Origin: a gamma proteobacterium HIMB55
Lineage (GTDB): Bacteria > Pseudomonadota > Gammaproteobacteria > Pseudomonadales > Halieaceae
DNA length: 64,000 nt
Direction of reading: 5' to 3'
Assembly (NCBI GenBank): GCA_000227505.4
Contig: AGIF02000001.1
Span: 2,004,035 to 2,068,034, forward strand
Of this stretch, positions 48,033-56,532 are shown in pieces (positions within the stretch are counted from its first letter, which is position 1; every line of letters begins with the position of its first letter). The translations under genes were made by a program, and so were the position numbers. The notes under the pieces are model-generated. The model had not been told where the DNA came from. It was given only the letters and a program-made list of their open reading frames with translations, and made no database searches.

Positions 48033-49523
48033 ATGTCGCTCTCACGCGTGGCAACGCGCTCGCGCATTGGTTTAACGGCAGTTCCCGTTCACGTCGAACT
48101 CCACCTCAGTCCGGGCTTGCCGGCCATCGCCATGGTGGGCATGCCTGAGTCGATTATGCGAGAGGCTAAAGAGCGTGTTCGCAGCGCCGTCATATCGTCG
48201 GGCTTTCGTTGGCCCGATAGCAGGCTCACCATCAATATTGCTCCCGCAAGCACACCTAAATCGGGTGCCAGTTTTGATCTCGCCATTGCAGTAGCGGTTC
48301 TTATTGCCTCCGAGCAGCTTCCAGAGACGCTCGCTAACGACGCAGAGTTTTATGGCGAACTCAGTTTGGGCGGCGATATTCTGCCGACATCAGGTTTACT
48401 CGCTGCCGCCTGGTGCAACCGTGAGACTTCCACGCGTTTGTTTGTGCCAAGCGCAGAGGCAGCCCAAATGTCTGCACTCGCACAGCACGTCGTCGCGGTA
48501 GCGCATTTAAATGAGCTTAGACTCCCCAAGAACCTAGCTCGGGTTCGGCCGGCAACTGGAGCGCTTGAGCCAACTATTAGTGCCAGGCCCAATACCCCCC
48601 TACCGTCTGGCCAACCCGAGCTTTGGCGAGCTGCGACACTGTGTGCCGCAGGCGGACATCATCTCTTGATGTCAGGCGAACCTGGCGCGGGCAAGACCAT
48701 GGCTGCGGGCTTAATTGGCCAGCTGTTGCCAGCACTCTCAGAAAAAGATCAGCTGGAAGCATCGCTTATTTATGACGTCGTAGGTCAAGCTTTCGATGGT
48801 CAACGCCCTCATCGATCGCCACATCACAGCATAAGCGCCGCCGGACTCGTTGGCGGAACCCGGTACGCAACACCCGGGGAGATTAGCCTAGCGCATACAG
48901 GGGTCTTGTTTCTCGACGAACTGCCTGAATTTTCGCTCGCGACTATCGAGAGCCTTCGCCAGCCCATGGAATCGGGCGAAGTTCGAATAAGTCGAGCCGA
49001 GATTACGCAAACCTACCCTGCCCAGTTTCAGCTCATTGCTGCTATGAATCCATGCCCCTGCGGATATCGAGATTCCAGCCACCGCGCTTGTCGATGCTCG
49101 AACGCCGCGCTGACCCGATATGACTCGAAGCTTTCCGGCCCTCTGCTCGATCGAATTGATATTTTTATTAAAGTCTCAAGATCAAAAATCGCAGACGTTA
49201 TGAATCCTGCGGACCAACAGCATGACCGACTTAATACACTGAAAAGTAAAATCGCGGAGGCGTATCACCGACAGATCAAGCGACAGGGATGTCAAAACGC
49301 GCGCGTGAGTACAGGCGACCTTATTTGTCACTGCTCAATGAGGCGGGACACAAAAAATTGGTTGGCACAGACCGGGGAAAAACTGAAGCTTTCCGGCCGC
49401 AGCCTACATAGATGCCTGCGTGTTGGTAGAACCATCGCGGACTTAGAGGGTCGTGACGAGGTCAACGAAGGGGATTTAAGCGAGGCCCTCGCTTATCGAA
49501 AGGACATTGACCTCGCTACATGA
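48033..49523 (+). CDS. comM: ComM/YifB magnesium-chelatase-like AAA+ helicase
   Basis: A 496-residue ComM protein that drives branch migration during natural transformation and is also present in non-competent bacteria. A Lon-like N-terminal domain (LPAIAMVGMPESIMREAKERV) is followed by Walker A GEPGAGKT and Walker B VLFLDELPEF. A CPCGY...CRCS cysteine cluster and the C-terminal SGRSLHRCLRVGRTIADL complete the family pattern. It is 46 bases after ubiK. Other competence genes are not in the window. Confidence 0.94.
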   Translation: MSLSRVATRSRIGLTAVPVHVELHLSPGLPAIAMVGMPESIMREAKERVRSAVISSGFRWPDSRLTINIAPASTPKSGASFDLAIAVAVLIASEQLPETLANDAEFYGELSLGGDILPTSGLLAAAWCNRETSTRLFVPSAEAAQMSALAQHVVAVAHLNELRLPKNLARVRPATGALEPTISARPNTPLPSGQPELWRAATLCAAGGHHLLMSGEPGAGKTMAAGLIGQLLPALSEKDQLEASLIYDVVGQAFDGQRPHRSPHHSISAAGLVGGTRYATPGEISLAHTGVLFLDELPEFSLATIESLRQPMESGEVRISRAEITQTYPAQFQLIAAMNPCPCGYRDSSHRACRCSNAALTRYDSKLSGPLLDRIDIFIKVSRSKIADVMNPADQQHDRLNTLKSKIAEAYHRQIKRQGCQNARVSTGDLICHCSMRRDTKNWLAQTGEKLKLSGRSLHRCLRVGRTIADLEGRDEVNEGDLSEALAYRKDIDLAT

Positions 49524-49563
49524 ACCAGAGTTGGCAATGAAGGAGCCAACCCGTGCTCGTGGT

Positions 49564-49962
49564 TTAGAAAGTGGTGATGTATTCCGCGAGGTCTTGCATG
49601 TCCTCCTCACTCAGCATCGCAGCCTGTCCCCACATAAGCGCGCTCTGCGCACCCACTGTTTCGTTTGCTTTGTAAGCAGTGAGGCGACCAATGATGTAGT
49701 CCGCGTCGCGGCCCGCCAACTGAGGGCCAATACCGCCGCCACCATTAGGGCCGTGGCACGCAGCGCATCCAGCGTACTTTGCTTCGCCAGGTAAGGCAGC
49801 AACTTCCATGGCACCCGCTGCCGCAGCGCCACCGCAATCTTCGCCCGCTACGCAGACGGTTGAGAAAGATTTAATTCGATCGGCAATAGCTGCACGCTGC
49901 TCATCGGTTTGTGCGAACGCAGAGGCTGAAAGCGCTAAAATAGTGACTAGTAAATATCGCAT
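49564..49962 (-). CDS. Periplasmic class I cytochrome c, c5-like
   Basis: A 132-residue secreted protein: MRYLLVTILALSASAFA is a signal peptide. Haem attaches at CAACH in the middle, and the axial methionine is probably in LMWGQAAML near the C-terminus. A second cysteine pair (STVCVAGEDCGG) lies before the haem motif and may form a disulfide. It likely shuttles electrons to a terminal oxidase. It appears to be transcribed alone, convergent with comM. Confidence 0.88.
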   Translation of the reverse strand: MRYLLVTILALSASAFAQTDEQRAAIADRIKSFSTVCVAGEDCGGAAAAGAMEVAALPGEAKYAGCAACHGPNGGGGIGPQLAGRDADYIIGRLTAYKANETVGAQSALMWGQAAMLSEEDMQDLAEYITTF

Positions 49963-50319
49963 GACTCAAAAGACTCGGTTGACAGTTTTTCTGGAGCGCG
50001 GAGTATACAGACTAAAGCGACCCTGAAAAAACTCGGTTGTCCAGATAATGCATATAACAATCACTTTTGTTACTTATTCCCGCGGTCGTCGGTTAGGTCG
50101 AATCAACAGTGAAGTGCTACGACAAAAGTGGTTGTAAACAAGGGCATGTGCAAAGCGCCAATAGAAACGCCAATATTGTTGGCTGAAAATATTGCAGTCC
50201 CAAGCAACTGACTAAAACCATCTCATGCAAACTGAAAAAGGTCGTGGCAGACCGTGTTAAAAGGAAACGCACGCTGCCATGAGCAAAACAAGAAAAATCG
50301 CCAACAAGAGACTAGAGAA
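49963..50319. other. Intergenic region before the GST gene
   Basis: This 357-base stretch lies between the divergent cytochrome c and GST genes and holds no credible ORF. Its main feature is the inverted repeat at 50057-50135; AT-rich segments near 50050-50080 and 50175-50195 could carry promoters. Confidence 0.5.
50057..50135. repeat. 14-base inverted repeat with 51-base loop
   Basis: ACAATCACTTTTGT (50057-50070) pairs with ACAAAAGTGGTTGT (50122-50135), all Watson-Crick except one T-G. In DNA this is two oppositely oriented copies of one 14-mer, which could be a pair of operator sites; in RNA it would be a long stem. No T-run follows. Confidence 0.55.
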
Positions 50320-50961
50320 ATGAAGCTATATACCTTTGACCCTGCACCAAACCCTCAGCGCCTGAAGATGTTCATGGACTACAAGGGTATCGAGATCGAT
50401 ACACATCAAATCAATTTTCCTGAGGGCGAGCAACGCTCTGACGCCTACAAAGCAATCATTCCCACAGGAACTGTTCCCGCTTTGGTGCTAGACGACGGCC
50501 GAGTGCTCTCTTCCGTATTTGCGATCACGCAATATCTCGAAGCAGTTCACCCCGAGAAGCCCCTGCTGGGTGAGACGAACGAGGAGCGCGCAGTCGTATT
50601 AGATTGGAACCACCGGCTCTTTAACGAGGTCTTCCGTCCAACCGGCGATGCTTTAAGAAACTCAAACCCGGCATTCGCAGGTCGAGCCCTCCCCGGCACC
50701 TTAGATACCGAGCAAATCCCCGAACTCGCTGAGCGCGGCAGAGCGCAGCTCAATCACGCATTCGAGACACTCAACAATGAGCTCGCCACCCGACCCTTTG
50801 TGGCGGGAGACGCATTCACCATGGCCGACATCGATTTACTTGCGGTGATTAAGTTTGCAGGATGGGCAGCTAAGATGGCGCCCGATGAAAACCATACGGC
50901 CCTTAACGACTGGCTAGCCAGAGCGCAGGCGTCGTTTGAAGAAAGGTGTGGTAACGCGTGA
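50320..50961 (+). CDS. Glutathione S-transferase family protein
   Basis: A 213-residue protein with thioredoxin-like N-terminal domain (KLYTFDPAPNPQRLKMFMDY, then PTGTVPALVLDDGRVLSSVFAITQYL with the cis-proline and glutathione-binding Ser), and the all-helical C-terminal domain with FTMADIDLLA. The substrate is unknown. The ATG at 50320 fits the fold. It overlaps the DUF3080 lipoprotein gene by four bases (GTGA). With gshA and grxD it forms part of glutathione biology here. Confidence 0.88.
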   Translation: MKLYTFDPAPNPQRLKMFMDYKGIEIDTHQINFPEGEQRSDAYKAIIPTGTVPALVLDDGRVLSSVFAITQYLEAVHPEKPLLGETNEERAVVLDWNHRLFNEVFRPTGDALRNSNPAFAGRALPGTLDTEQIPELAERGRAQLNHAFETLNNELATRPFVAGDAFTMADIDLLAVIKFAGWAAKMAPDENHTALNDWLARAQASFEERCGNA

Positions 50962-51989
50962 CAAGTGGCTTTCGGCGGCTCGCTAGCCGAGCCGTCGCCC
51001 TGCTTTTGCCAACGATACTTCTTGGCAGTTGCTCTTCTGGTGAATTAGGCGCTGGCAAGCTCGAAAACTATGTGTCGCGACTCAGCAACGTGTCGGAGAT
51101 CCCTATTCCGAGCATAACGCGCGCAAGCCTTACGAAGCCTCCAGCAGTGGCGATTCCCCCGACGCGAAAAGACACCGATACATTATCTATCATCGATTTT
51201 TTGGCACTGAGCGAATGCGAACTTCAAGCAAACATCGCCAAGCGAAATACAACCATGGGTCGAAGTGCATCAGCCTCTCAGCAACTTATTTTCGATCTGG
51301 AATTCATCCGTCTTACTCCTGATTGCGTCGAGAAACTTCGCGCTGAAGATGAAGGCGCTATTGCCGACCTGCTAGAGACGAATCTGAGTCAGCGAAGCGA
51401 TGGCCTTGTCTACACGATTGCTAGCGCCATCTTGGGAGGCGAGGAATGGCGAGCGTTTTGGCGCGCACCTGAGTTGCTGGGCGATTATCCAACCAACACA
51501 AGTGGCGATTCAGCTCAGACTCTTTGGGAATTATCTCAACGCATTAAACGCTTCTTACAGGGTAATTGGTCGGACGCAGACGAGGACCTTGAGCCACTCC
51601 TCGCTAGGTTACGCATCGACGCGGGGGGCCAATTGCTCAGAGCGGCGATACTTCAGGAGCAAGGATTAGCTCAGGCGAATCAGATCCTCATTACTGCCAG
51701 CGAAGCAGGAAAATACTGCTCGGGAGCGCGCCAATCTGAGGCAGGCACTATTTCCAAGACGATTGTCGCCAAATATTTCGCGGGCGATGTCCAAGGTTGG
51801 TCATCGGCGGTTTCACAGCGGCATTATGAGATTCAGACTCCAGTCAGAGAGATAGAGCAAAGCCTCGCCGAGGCGCTTTCTGATTCTTACATTGCTTGGG
51901 CGGAAACAAGGGATAACCACTTGGATGCGCTTTTTTCTGCACCGAGACAGCACGTGAGCGTTGTTCAGACTGCGCTCGATAACTGCTAA
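50958..51989 (+). CDS. DUF3080-like lipoprotein
   Basis: A 343-residue protein with a signal sequence ending LLGSC (C25), so probably a lipoprotein. The middle contains LSIIDFLALSECELQ, then RNTTMGRSASASQQLIFD and RLTPDC, a pattern I recall from DUF3080; the rest is helical. The function is unknown. GTG start overlapping the GST stop implies translational coupling. Three or more cysteines in the mature part may form disulfides. Confidence 0.68.
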   Translation: MTSGFRRLASRAVALLLPTILLGSCSSGELGAGKLENYVSRLSNVSEIPIPSITRASLTKPPAVAIPPTRKDTDTLSIIDFLALSECELQANIAKRNTTMGRSASASQQLIFDLEFIRLTPDCVEKLRAEDEGAIADLLETNLSQRSDGLVYTIASAILGGEEWRAFWRAPELLGDYPTNTSGDSAQTLWELSQRIKRFLQGNWSDADEDLEPLLARLRIDAGGQLLRAAILQEQGLAQANQILITASEAGKYCSGARQSEAGTISKTIVAKYFAGDVQGWSSAVSQRHYEIQTPVREIEQSLAEALSDSYIAWAETRDNHLDALFSAPRQHVSVVQTALDNC

Positions 51990-52067
51990 GCGGAGACTGT
52001 TAGCTACCCTGATAGAGGGACTCGCTTGCTGCCCCGCTCTGGTATATTTCGCAATAAACAACACGTA

Positions 52068-53090
52068 ATGTCGCGAGCAACCGCAGCCATGGTGAAACTG
52101 ATAACGTCGCCCCTACAACCTAGTCAATGTCCTTCAGAGGCGCGGGCTTCGCGCCCCCTGTCGATTGGCTTGTATCAAATGAAGTGGTACGAAGATCACG
52201 GTACGCACCTCGAGCATCTGAATGCAGGTATCGCTGCCTGTGCATCGGCAGGTGCAGATATTGTCTTTTTGCCTGAGCTGACGCTGAGTCGCTATCCCGC
52301 TGATACGCGGCCGCAAACCGCTGCAGACCGTGCTCCCGAATCATTACTGGACGGGCCAACATTCGACTTCACCCGTAAAGCTGCCGTCGATAATCAGGTG
52401 TATGTGCAAGCCTCGCTCTACGAGGCCGTGGATAGAGCCGATGGCCTCGGTTTTAACACCGCTATATTGGTGAATCCAGCGGGCGATTTGGTAGCAAAGA
52501 CGCGCAAGCTGCACATCCCCGTGACTGAAGGGTATTTTGAGGACCACTATTTCGCCGAGGGACCGAGCGAATCGCCCTACCCCGTGCACAGCGTGCCGAT
52601 TGGTGACGCCACCACAAACCTCGGCTTGCCCACCTGTTGGGATGAGTGGTTTCCCGAAGTAGCGCGCAGTTATGGGCTTCGAGGTGCCGACATTCTCTCG
52701 TATCCCACAGCGATAGGTTCAGAACCAGACCATCCCGCTTTCAACACCCGTCCACTTTGGCAAAAAGTGATCACGGGGCACGCCATCGCAAATGGCCTCT
52801 TTATCGCAGTACCGAATCGAACCGGCACAGAGGGCCTCATTAGCTTTTATGGTGGCAGCTTCATTGTCGACCCCTTCGGTCGGATGTTAGTTGAGGCTCC
52901 GGAGGACGAGGAGGTCGCGATGGTCGCTGAGATCGATATTGCGCAGCGACAGGATTGGCTACAACTCTTTCCGTTCTTCGGTACACGACGCCCCGATACC
53001 TACAGTGCACTGACAGATCCGCGTATCAACGCAAGAACGCACAGTGGTGAAGGCGAGAAGGGTCCGATACCCGGGCTCTCATGGCGCTGA
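52068..53090 (+). CDS. aguB: N-carbamoylputrescine amidase-like carbon-nitrogen hydrolase
   Basis: This 340-residue nitrilase-fold amidase has Glu in FLPELTLSRYP, Lys in TRKLHIPVTEGYFEDHY and Cys in LPTCWDEWFPEVAR. The GYFEDHYF and CWDEWFPE blocks are those of N-carbamoylputrescine amidase, which yields putrescine. The agmatine deiminase gene follows after 79 bases, completing the agmatine-to-putrescine route. The start is uncertain: ATG at 52068, 52089 or an upstream in-frame one at 52026; none has a strong ribosome-binding site. Confidence 0.87.
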   Translation: MSRATAAMVKLITSPLQPSQCPSEARASRPLSIGLYQMKWYEDHGTHLEHLNAGIAACASAGADIVFLPELTLSRYPADTRPQTAADRAPESLLDGPTFDFTRKAAVDNQVYVQASLYEAVDRADGLGFNTAILVNPAGDLVAKTRKLHIPVTEGYFEDHYFAEGPSESPYPVHSVPIGDATTNLGLPTCWDEWFPEVARSYGLRGADILSYPTAIGSEPDHPAFNTRPLWQKVITGHAIANGLFIAVPNRTGTEGLISFYGGSFIVDPFGRMLVEAPEDEEVAMVAEIDIAQRQDWLQLFPFFGTRRPDTYSALTDPRINARTHSGEGEKGPIPGLSWR

Positions 53091-53169
53091 TAGTGCTTCA
53101 GCAGGGGAATCAAGTGGCAGTCACCACTTTCGAAATCGGGAATTTGGCACTCAGACAAGGCCTTGAAAA

Positions 53170-54174
53170 ATGAGTGATTGGCAGATGCCGCCCGAGTGGG
53201 CTAAGCACGAGGCGACCTGGATGGGATTTCCCACGGGCGCTTATGATACGTCGGGTATTACTGATGATGACGCATTTGATGCTTGGTCAACGGTTGCGAA
53301 CAGCATCTCAGAACACGAGCAAGTCAACATGCTCTGTCACCCAGACCAGATCAGCATCGCCACGCGAAAATTATCCTCGGCCATTACCCTTCATCCCTTT
53401 GAAATCGACGACGCCTGGTTGCGCGACACGGGACCTACCTTTGTCTGCAAGAACGGCGCACTCGGCGGCATTGACTGGGTGTTTAATGGCTGGGGAGATC
53501 ACACCGCCTTTGACTGGCGGAGTGACGCCAAAGTAGCCAGTCATATTATTGAACTCGCTGGCGCTACTCGCCTAGCCTCTGACCTAGTCAATGAAGGCGG
53601 CGGTATCACGGTTAACGGCGGCGGGGATGTCCTCCTCACAGAGACCGTGCAACTCGATCCAGGTCGCAACCCAAGTCGCGATAAGGCGTCTGTGGAAAAT
53701 GAAGTACACCCGCTCTTGGGTACATCGCGCGCAATATGGTTCGAGCGGGGTTTGTGGCGGGACTATCAAGATCATGGCACTCGTGGTCATGTCGATATGA
53801 TTGCCGCCTTTGCACCCGATGGGTCTGTACTACTGCATCGGCAGTTTGATACGGGTCATCCCGACGAGGCCCTCTGGCAAGACCAGTGCCGTGTTTTGGA
53901 GGACGCCGGGTTCAAGGTACGAGCAATGCCTGCTCCTAGAGTCACGCGCGACAACATCAGCTGGGTCGATTACAGCTACATCAATCACTACATTGGTAAC
54001 GGCTTTGTTTTAGTCCCTGCCTTCGCAGATCGTACCGACGAGCATGCGGTCGAAATACTGAAAGATCTCTACCCAGATCGGCACGTTGAGAGCCTGGATG
54101 CTCGAGTGATCTTTGCTATGGGCGGGGGTATTCACTGCATTACTCAGCAACAGCCTGTAGCGGCCGGTCAATAA
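53170..54174 (+). CDS. aguA: Agmatine deiminase
   Basis: This 334-residue guanidino-modifying enzyme converts agmatine to N-carbamoylputrescine. DDAWLRDTGP, NEGGGITVNGGGDVLLTE, GTRGHVDM and the catalytic cysteine in GGGIHCITQQQP match agmatine deiminases rather than arginine deiminases. It is paired with aguB just upstream. Arginine decarboxylase, the source of agmatine, is not in the window. The ATG at 53170 gives a slightly short but complete enzyme. Confidence 0.94.
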   Translation: MSDWQMPPEWAKHEATWMGFPTGAYDTSGITDDDAFDAWSTVANSISEHEQVNMLCHPDQISIATRKLSSAITLHPFEIDDAWLRDTGPTFVCKNGALGGIDWVFNGWGDHTAFDWRSDAKVASHIIELAGATRLASDLVNEGGGITVNGGGDVLLTETVQLDPGRNPSRDKASVENEVHPLLGTSRAIWFERGLWRDYQDHGTRGHVDMIAAFAPDGSVLLHRQFDTGHPDEALWQDQCRVLEDAGFKVRAMPAPRVTRDNISWVDYSYINHYIGNGFVLVPAFADRTDEHAVEILKDLYPDRHVESLDARVIFAMGGGIHCITQQQPVAAGQ

Positions 54175-54210
54175 AGGTCTCTAGTCTCTTTGCCCGCGGC
54201 TAAAGTCCGA

Positions 54211-54315
54211 GTCGGAAGTCGGAAGTCGGAAGTCGGAAGTCGGAAGTCGGAAGTCGGAAGTCGGAAGTCGGAAGTCGGAAGTCGGAAGTCGGAAGTCGGA
54301 AGTCGGAAGTCGGAA
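54211..54315. repeat. Perfect 7-base tandem array, unit GTCGGAA
   Basis: Fifteen perfect copies, 105 bases, preceded by a degenerate copy (AGTCCGA). It lies between the convergent aguA and DUF6482 genes, 36 bases past the aguA stop. No spacers. Read in any frame it gives a heptapeptide repeat, but no gene start is present. Its unit is unrelated to the TGGTCAG array in base order but identical in length. Confidence 0.95.
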
Positions 54316-54393
54316 AGCAATACGTCATCAAGACCGCAGGTTTCGTCTACTATCCAGCCTCATAAATCTTCATGATTGAGGTTGGGTGCCGAG

Positions 54394-54714
54394 TTAATTA
54401 AGCCACTCTGGAAGCGGCTGATTACCCAAAGACAACTCCATGGTGTTGTCACCCACCTGTTGAGCACCACGCCCTACCATCTCATCGTAGGCGCTGCGCT
54501 GCCGCAGGACTGCATCGATCTGACCAAATTGCTTTATCTGGCGCTGCATCGATAAGAGATTTGTTGTTTTAAGTGGCTTGCCCGTGTTGTCTGCAATCAG
54601 ATGCTCTTCACCATTAATCTGAACAAACGCAATGTAGAGGCTGAGGTCCACTGACTCTATGACAAAGCGATCGATATTGGACTTATGTTTAATTTCTTTG
54701 AGCTTGAGCTTCAC
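54394..54714 (-). CDS. DUF6482-like small protein
   Basis: A 106-residue protein: N-terminal strands (FVIESVDLSLYIAFVQING), EEHLIADNTGKPL, and a C-terminal RQRSAYDEMVG. This is the shape I associate with DUF6482; its role is unknown. The Lys-rich start (MKLKLKEIKHK) is notable. It is 48 bases downstream of the DUF3445 gene on the same strand. Confidence 0.6.
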   Translation of the reverse strand: MKLKLKEIKHKSNIDRFVIESVDLSLYIAFVQINGEEHLIADNTGKPLKTTNLLSMQRQIKQFGQIDAVLRQRSAYDEMVGRGAQQVGDNTMELSLGNQPLPEWLN

Positions 54715-54762
54715 GGATATCTCTTACGGGTTCTTTCCTTTGTCACTAATTACGCTACATGC

Positions 54763-55611
54763 CTAAAGTTGGTTTTTTGACCGCCAGCGCGCGATGACCG
54801 GCGCCAGAATGTCGAGACCCTTGTAGCGCTGGAGATCTTCGGGGGCGTCTGCCACTGCTTGCCAGAGCGACTCGAGTGCCCCATCAATGCTAGCTAACGA
54901 CTCCAGCGCACAAATATGGACACGTATCGTGAAGGCAATCGCTCCGGTTTTCGGTAAGCGGCGCAGTGACTGACGCTCCGCCCGGTACCAGAGCTCATTG
55001 GCTTCCGCGGCAATTTCCCAGTGCTCTCGGGAGAGATAGTTTGGGTGCGGCATGATCGACCAATTGAATCGCTGGACTGAGCGGTCAGCGGGTAAGCGGG
55101 CAAAAAATCGATCAATTTGCTCGCCAATTTCCGCGTTCAATCGAGGAATAGGACTATGAACCTCCTCCATCGTAAGGCCCAGTTTTTCCTCGAGCAGCCA
55201 GTCGCTTGGACTGCACAAAGAGGCTGCAGCCAGCCGATAACGGCCGTAATCATCGGGCAGCATGACCACCAAATCGTCTGCAACACCCAGCGATGCTTGC
55301 CACAAAGCTTCACCGCCCTTCGGGAGCCCATCACTCTGCGTTTCATAACTCACGAGTTCGGCAAGTTCGATGGCTGCATGTTGGGCCTCTGGCCGCACGC
55401 TGTAAACGCGGTTTCCAAGCCGCTCACGGAGCCGAAGCTTATGGGCACCCCACTCGCCCGATTGATCGACATCCACCCAATTCCCCTGCATGGGCGCGAG
55501 TCCTAGCGAGACAATCCGAGGCTCATTGCAGTGCGGTAGAAAACGAGGCGCAGGTTCTACCCGTGCAAAATATGGACGGGGGTGGGTCGCTGTGTCGTCT
55601 TGAGGAATCAT
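54763..55611 (-). CDS. DUF3445 haem-dependent oxidative N-demethylase-like protein
   Basis: A 282-residue protein with family blocks LCSPSDWLLEEKLG, VHSPIPRLN and RAERQSLRRLPKTGAIAFTIR. These match the haem-dependent oxidative N-demethylase alpha-like family (DUF3445), whose known member removes N-methyl groups using haem. The usual partner subunits are not adjacent, so the reaction is uncertain. The ATG at 55611 leaves six bases to the cho start on the other strand; an in-frame ATG at 55656 would overlap cho. The two genes therefore lack room for separate promoters. Confidence 0.75.
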   Translation of the reverse strand: MIPQDDTATHPRPYFARVEPAPRFLPHCNEPRIVSLGLAPMQGNWVDVDQSGEWGAHKLRLRERLGNRVYSVRPEAQHAAIELAELVSYETQSDGLPKGGEALWQASLGVADDLVVMLPDDYGRYRLAAASLCSPSDWLLEEKLGLTMEEVHSPIPRLNAEIGEQIDRFFARLPADRSVQRFNWSIMPHPNYLSREHWEIAAEANELWYRAERQSLRRLPKTGAIAFTIRVHICALESLASIDGALESLWQAVADAPEDLQRYKGLDILAPVIARWRSKNQL

Positions 55612-55617
55612 GCGCCA

Positions 55618-56532
55618 ATGATGCCAGAGCTCGCCAACATCACCATCACTTCGCATGGAAATAAGCTGGAAGAATTACCCACTTACAGTGGTGTTTATCG
55701 CTTCTTTTCGAGCGAAGAGACCCTGCTGTATGTTGGCAAAAGCGTCGACATAAAAGCGCGGGTCTACTCCCATTTTCAGGAAGGACGAAAACCAGGACGG
55801 CACCAACGAATCATGAGTCAGGTGGCACGCATCGAAGCGCAGGCAACCGCAGGTGAGATTGGTGCCCTTCTTGTCGAGAACGCCGCAATCAAAGCCGAGA
55901 CCCCTCTCTACAACCGTCGTCAACGGCAGGTTCGAAAACTCTGGACTATTCATCTCACGCGCTCGAAGGATAACTTCCTGCAGCCAACGAGCGCCGACTT
56001 CTCTCCCTGGGGGGAGCGCGCGCAAGACAGTTATGGACTTTTCCACAACAGACGGCACGTGGATAACACCATCAGACGTCATGCCAGCGACCACGGGCTT
56101 TGCCTTCGCATGCTGGGATTGGATAAAGGAAAGGGTCCTTGTTTTCAGTATCAACTCAAGCGCTGTGATGGTGCCTGCGCCGGAGACGAGAGTGCAGACG
56201 AGCACAATGCGCGCTTGCTCTCTGTTCTCGATCGGGACCGCATTGCCGCTTGGCCGTTCCCCGGTCCCCTGTTTTTGGTGGAACGCAACATCCGACCGCT
56301 ACCCGATCAGCCAGAGGCACAGTTCCACTTGGTAAATCATTGGTCATGGCTAGGCTGCTTCGACAACCCAGCGGCCGCACAGGCAGCCTCGCAAGGACAA
56401 CCAGAGACGGTCTTTGATCGCGATGCCTATCGGATGCTGATGAGTGCTTTGCGAAAAGGCAAACTTGAATTGCTAGACGCGGAGTCGCTGTCAGCGGTAG
56501 ACAATCCGATTCTTGCAGCGGCCTTCGACTAA
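55618..56532 (+). CDS. cho: Cho-like UvrC-family excision endonuclease
   Basis: A 304-residue protein with a GIY-YIG domain at the N-terminus ([28 protein letters not shown]) and a UvrC-like [15 protein letters not shown] segment, matching E. coli Cho, which makes the 3' incision in nucleotide excision repair at lesions UvrC handles poorly. No UvrB-binding or RNase H half as in UvrC. The ATG at 55618 follows GAGGA; ATG 55621 is equivalent. Its stop overlaps the start of the photolyase gene (TAATG), suggesting one UV-repair unit. Confidence 0.85.
   Translation: MMPELANITITSHGNKLEELPTYSGVYRFFSSEETLLYVGKSVDIKARVYSHFQEGRKPGRHQRIMSQVARIEAQATAGEIGALLVENAAIKAETPLYNRRQRQVRKLWTIHLTRSKDNFLQPTSADFSPWGERAQDSYGLFHNRRHVDNTIRRHASDHGLCLRMLGLDKGKGPCFQYQLKRCDGACAGDESADEHNARLLSVLDRDRIAAWPFPGPLFLVERNIRPLPDQPEAQFHLVNHWSWLGCFDNPAAAQAASQGQPETVFDRDAYRMLMSALRKGKLELLDAESLSAVDNPILAAAFD

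Noticed and set aside
54190-54375. Repetitive ORF across the GTCGGAA array
   Set aside because: Only the array keeps the frame open; no start signal, and it ends shortly after the repeats.
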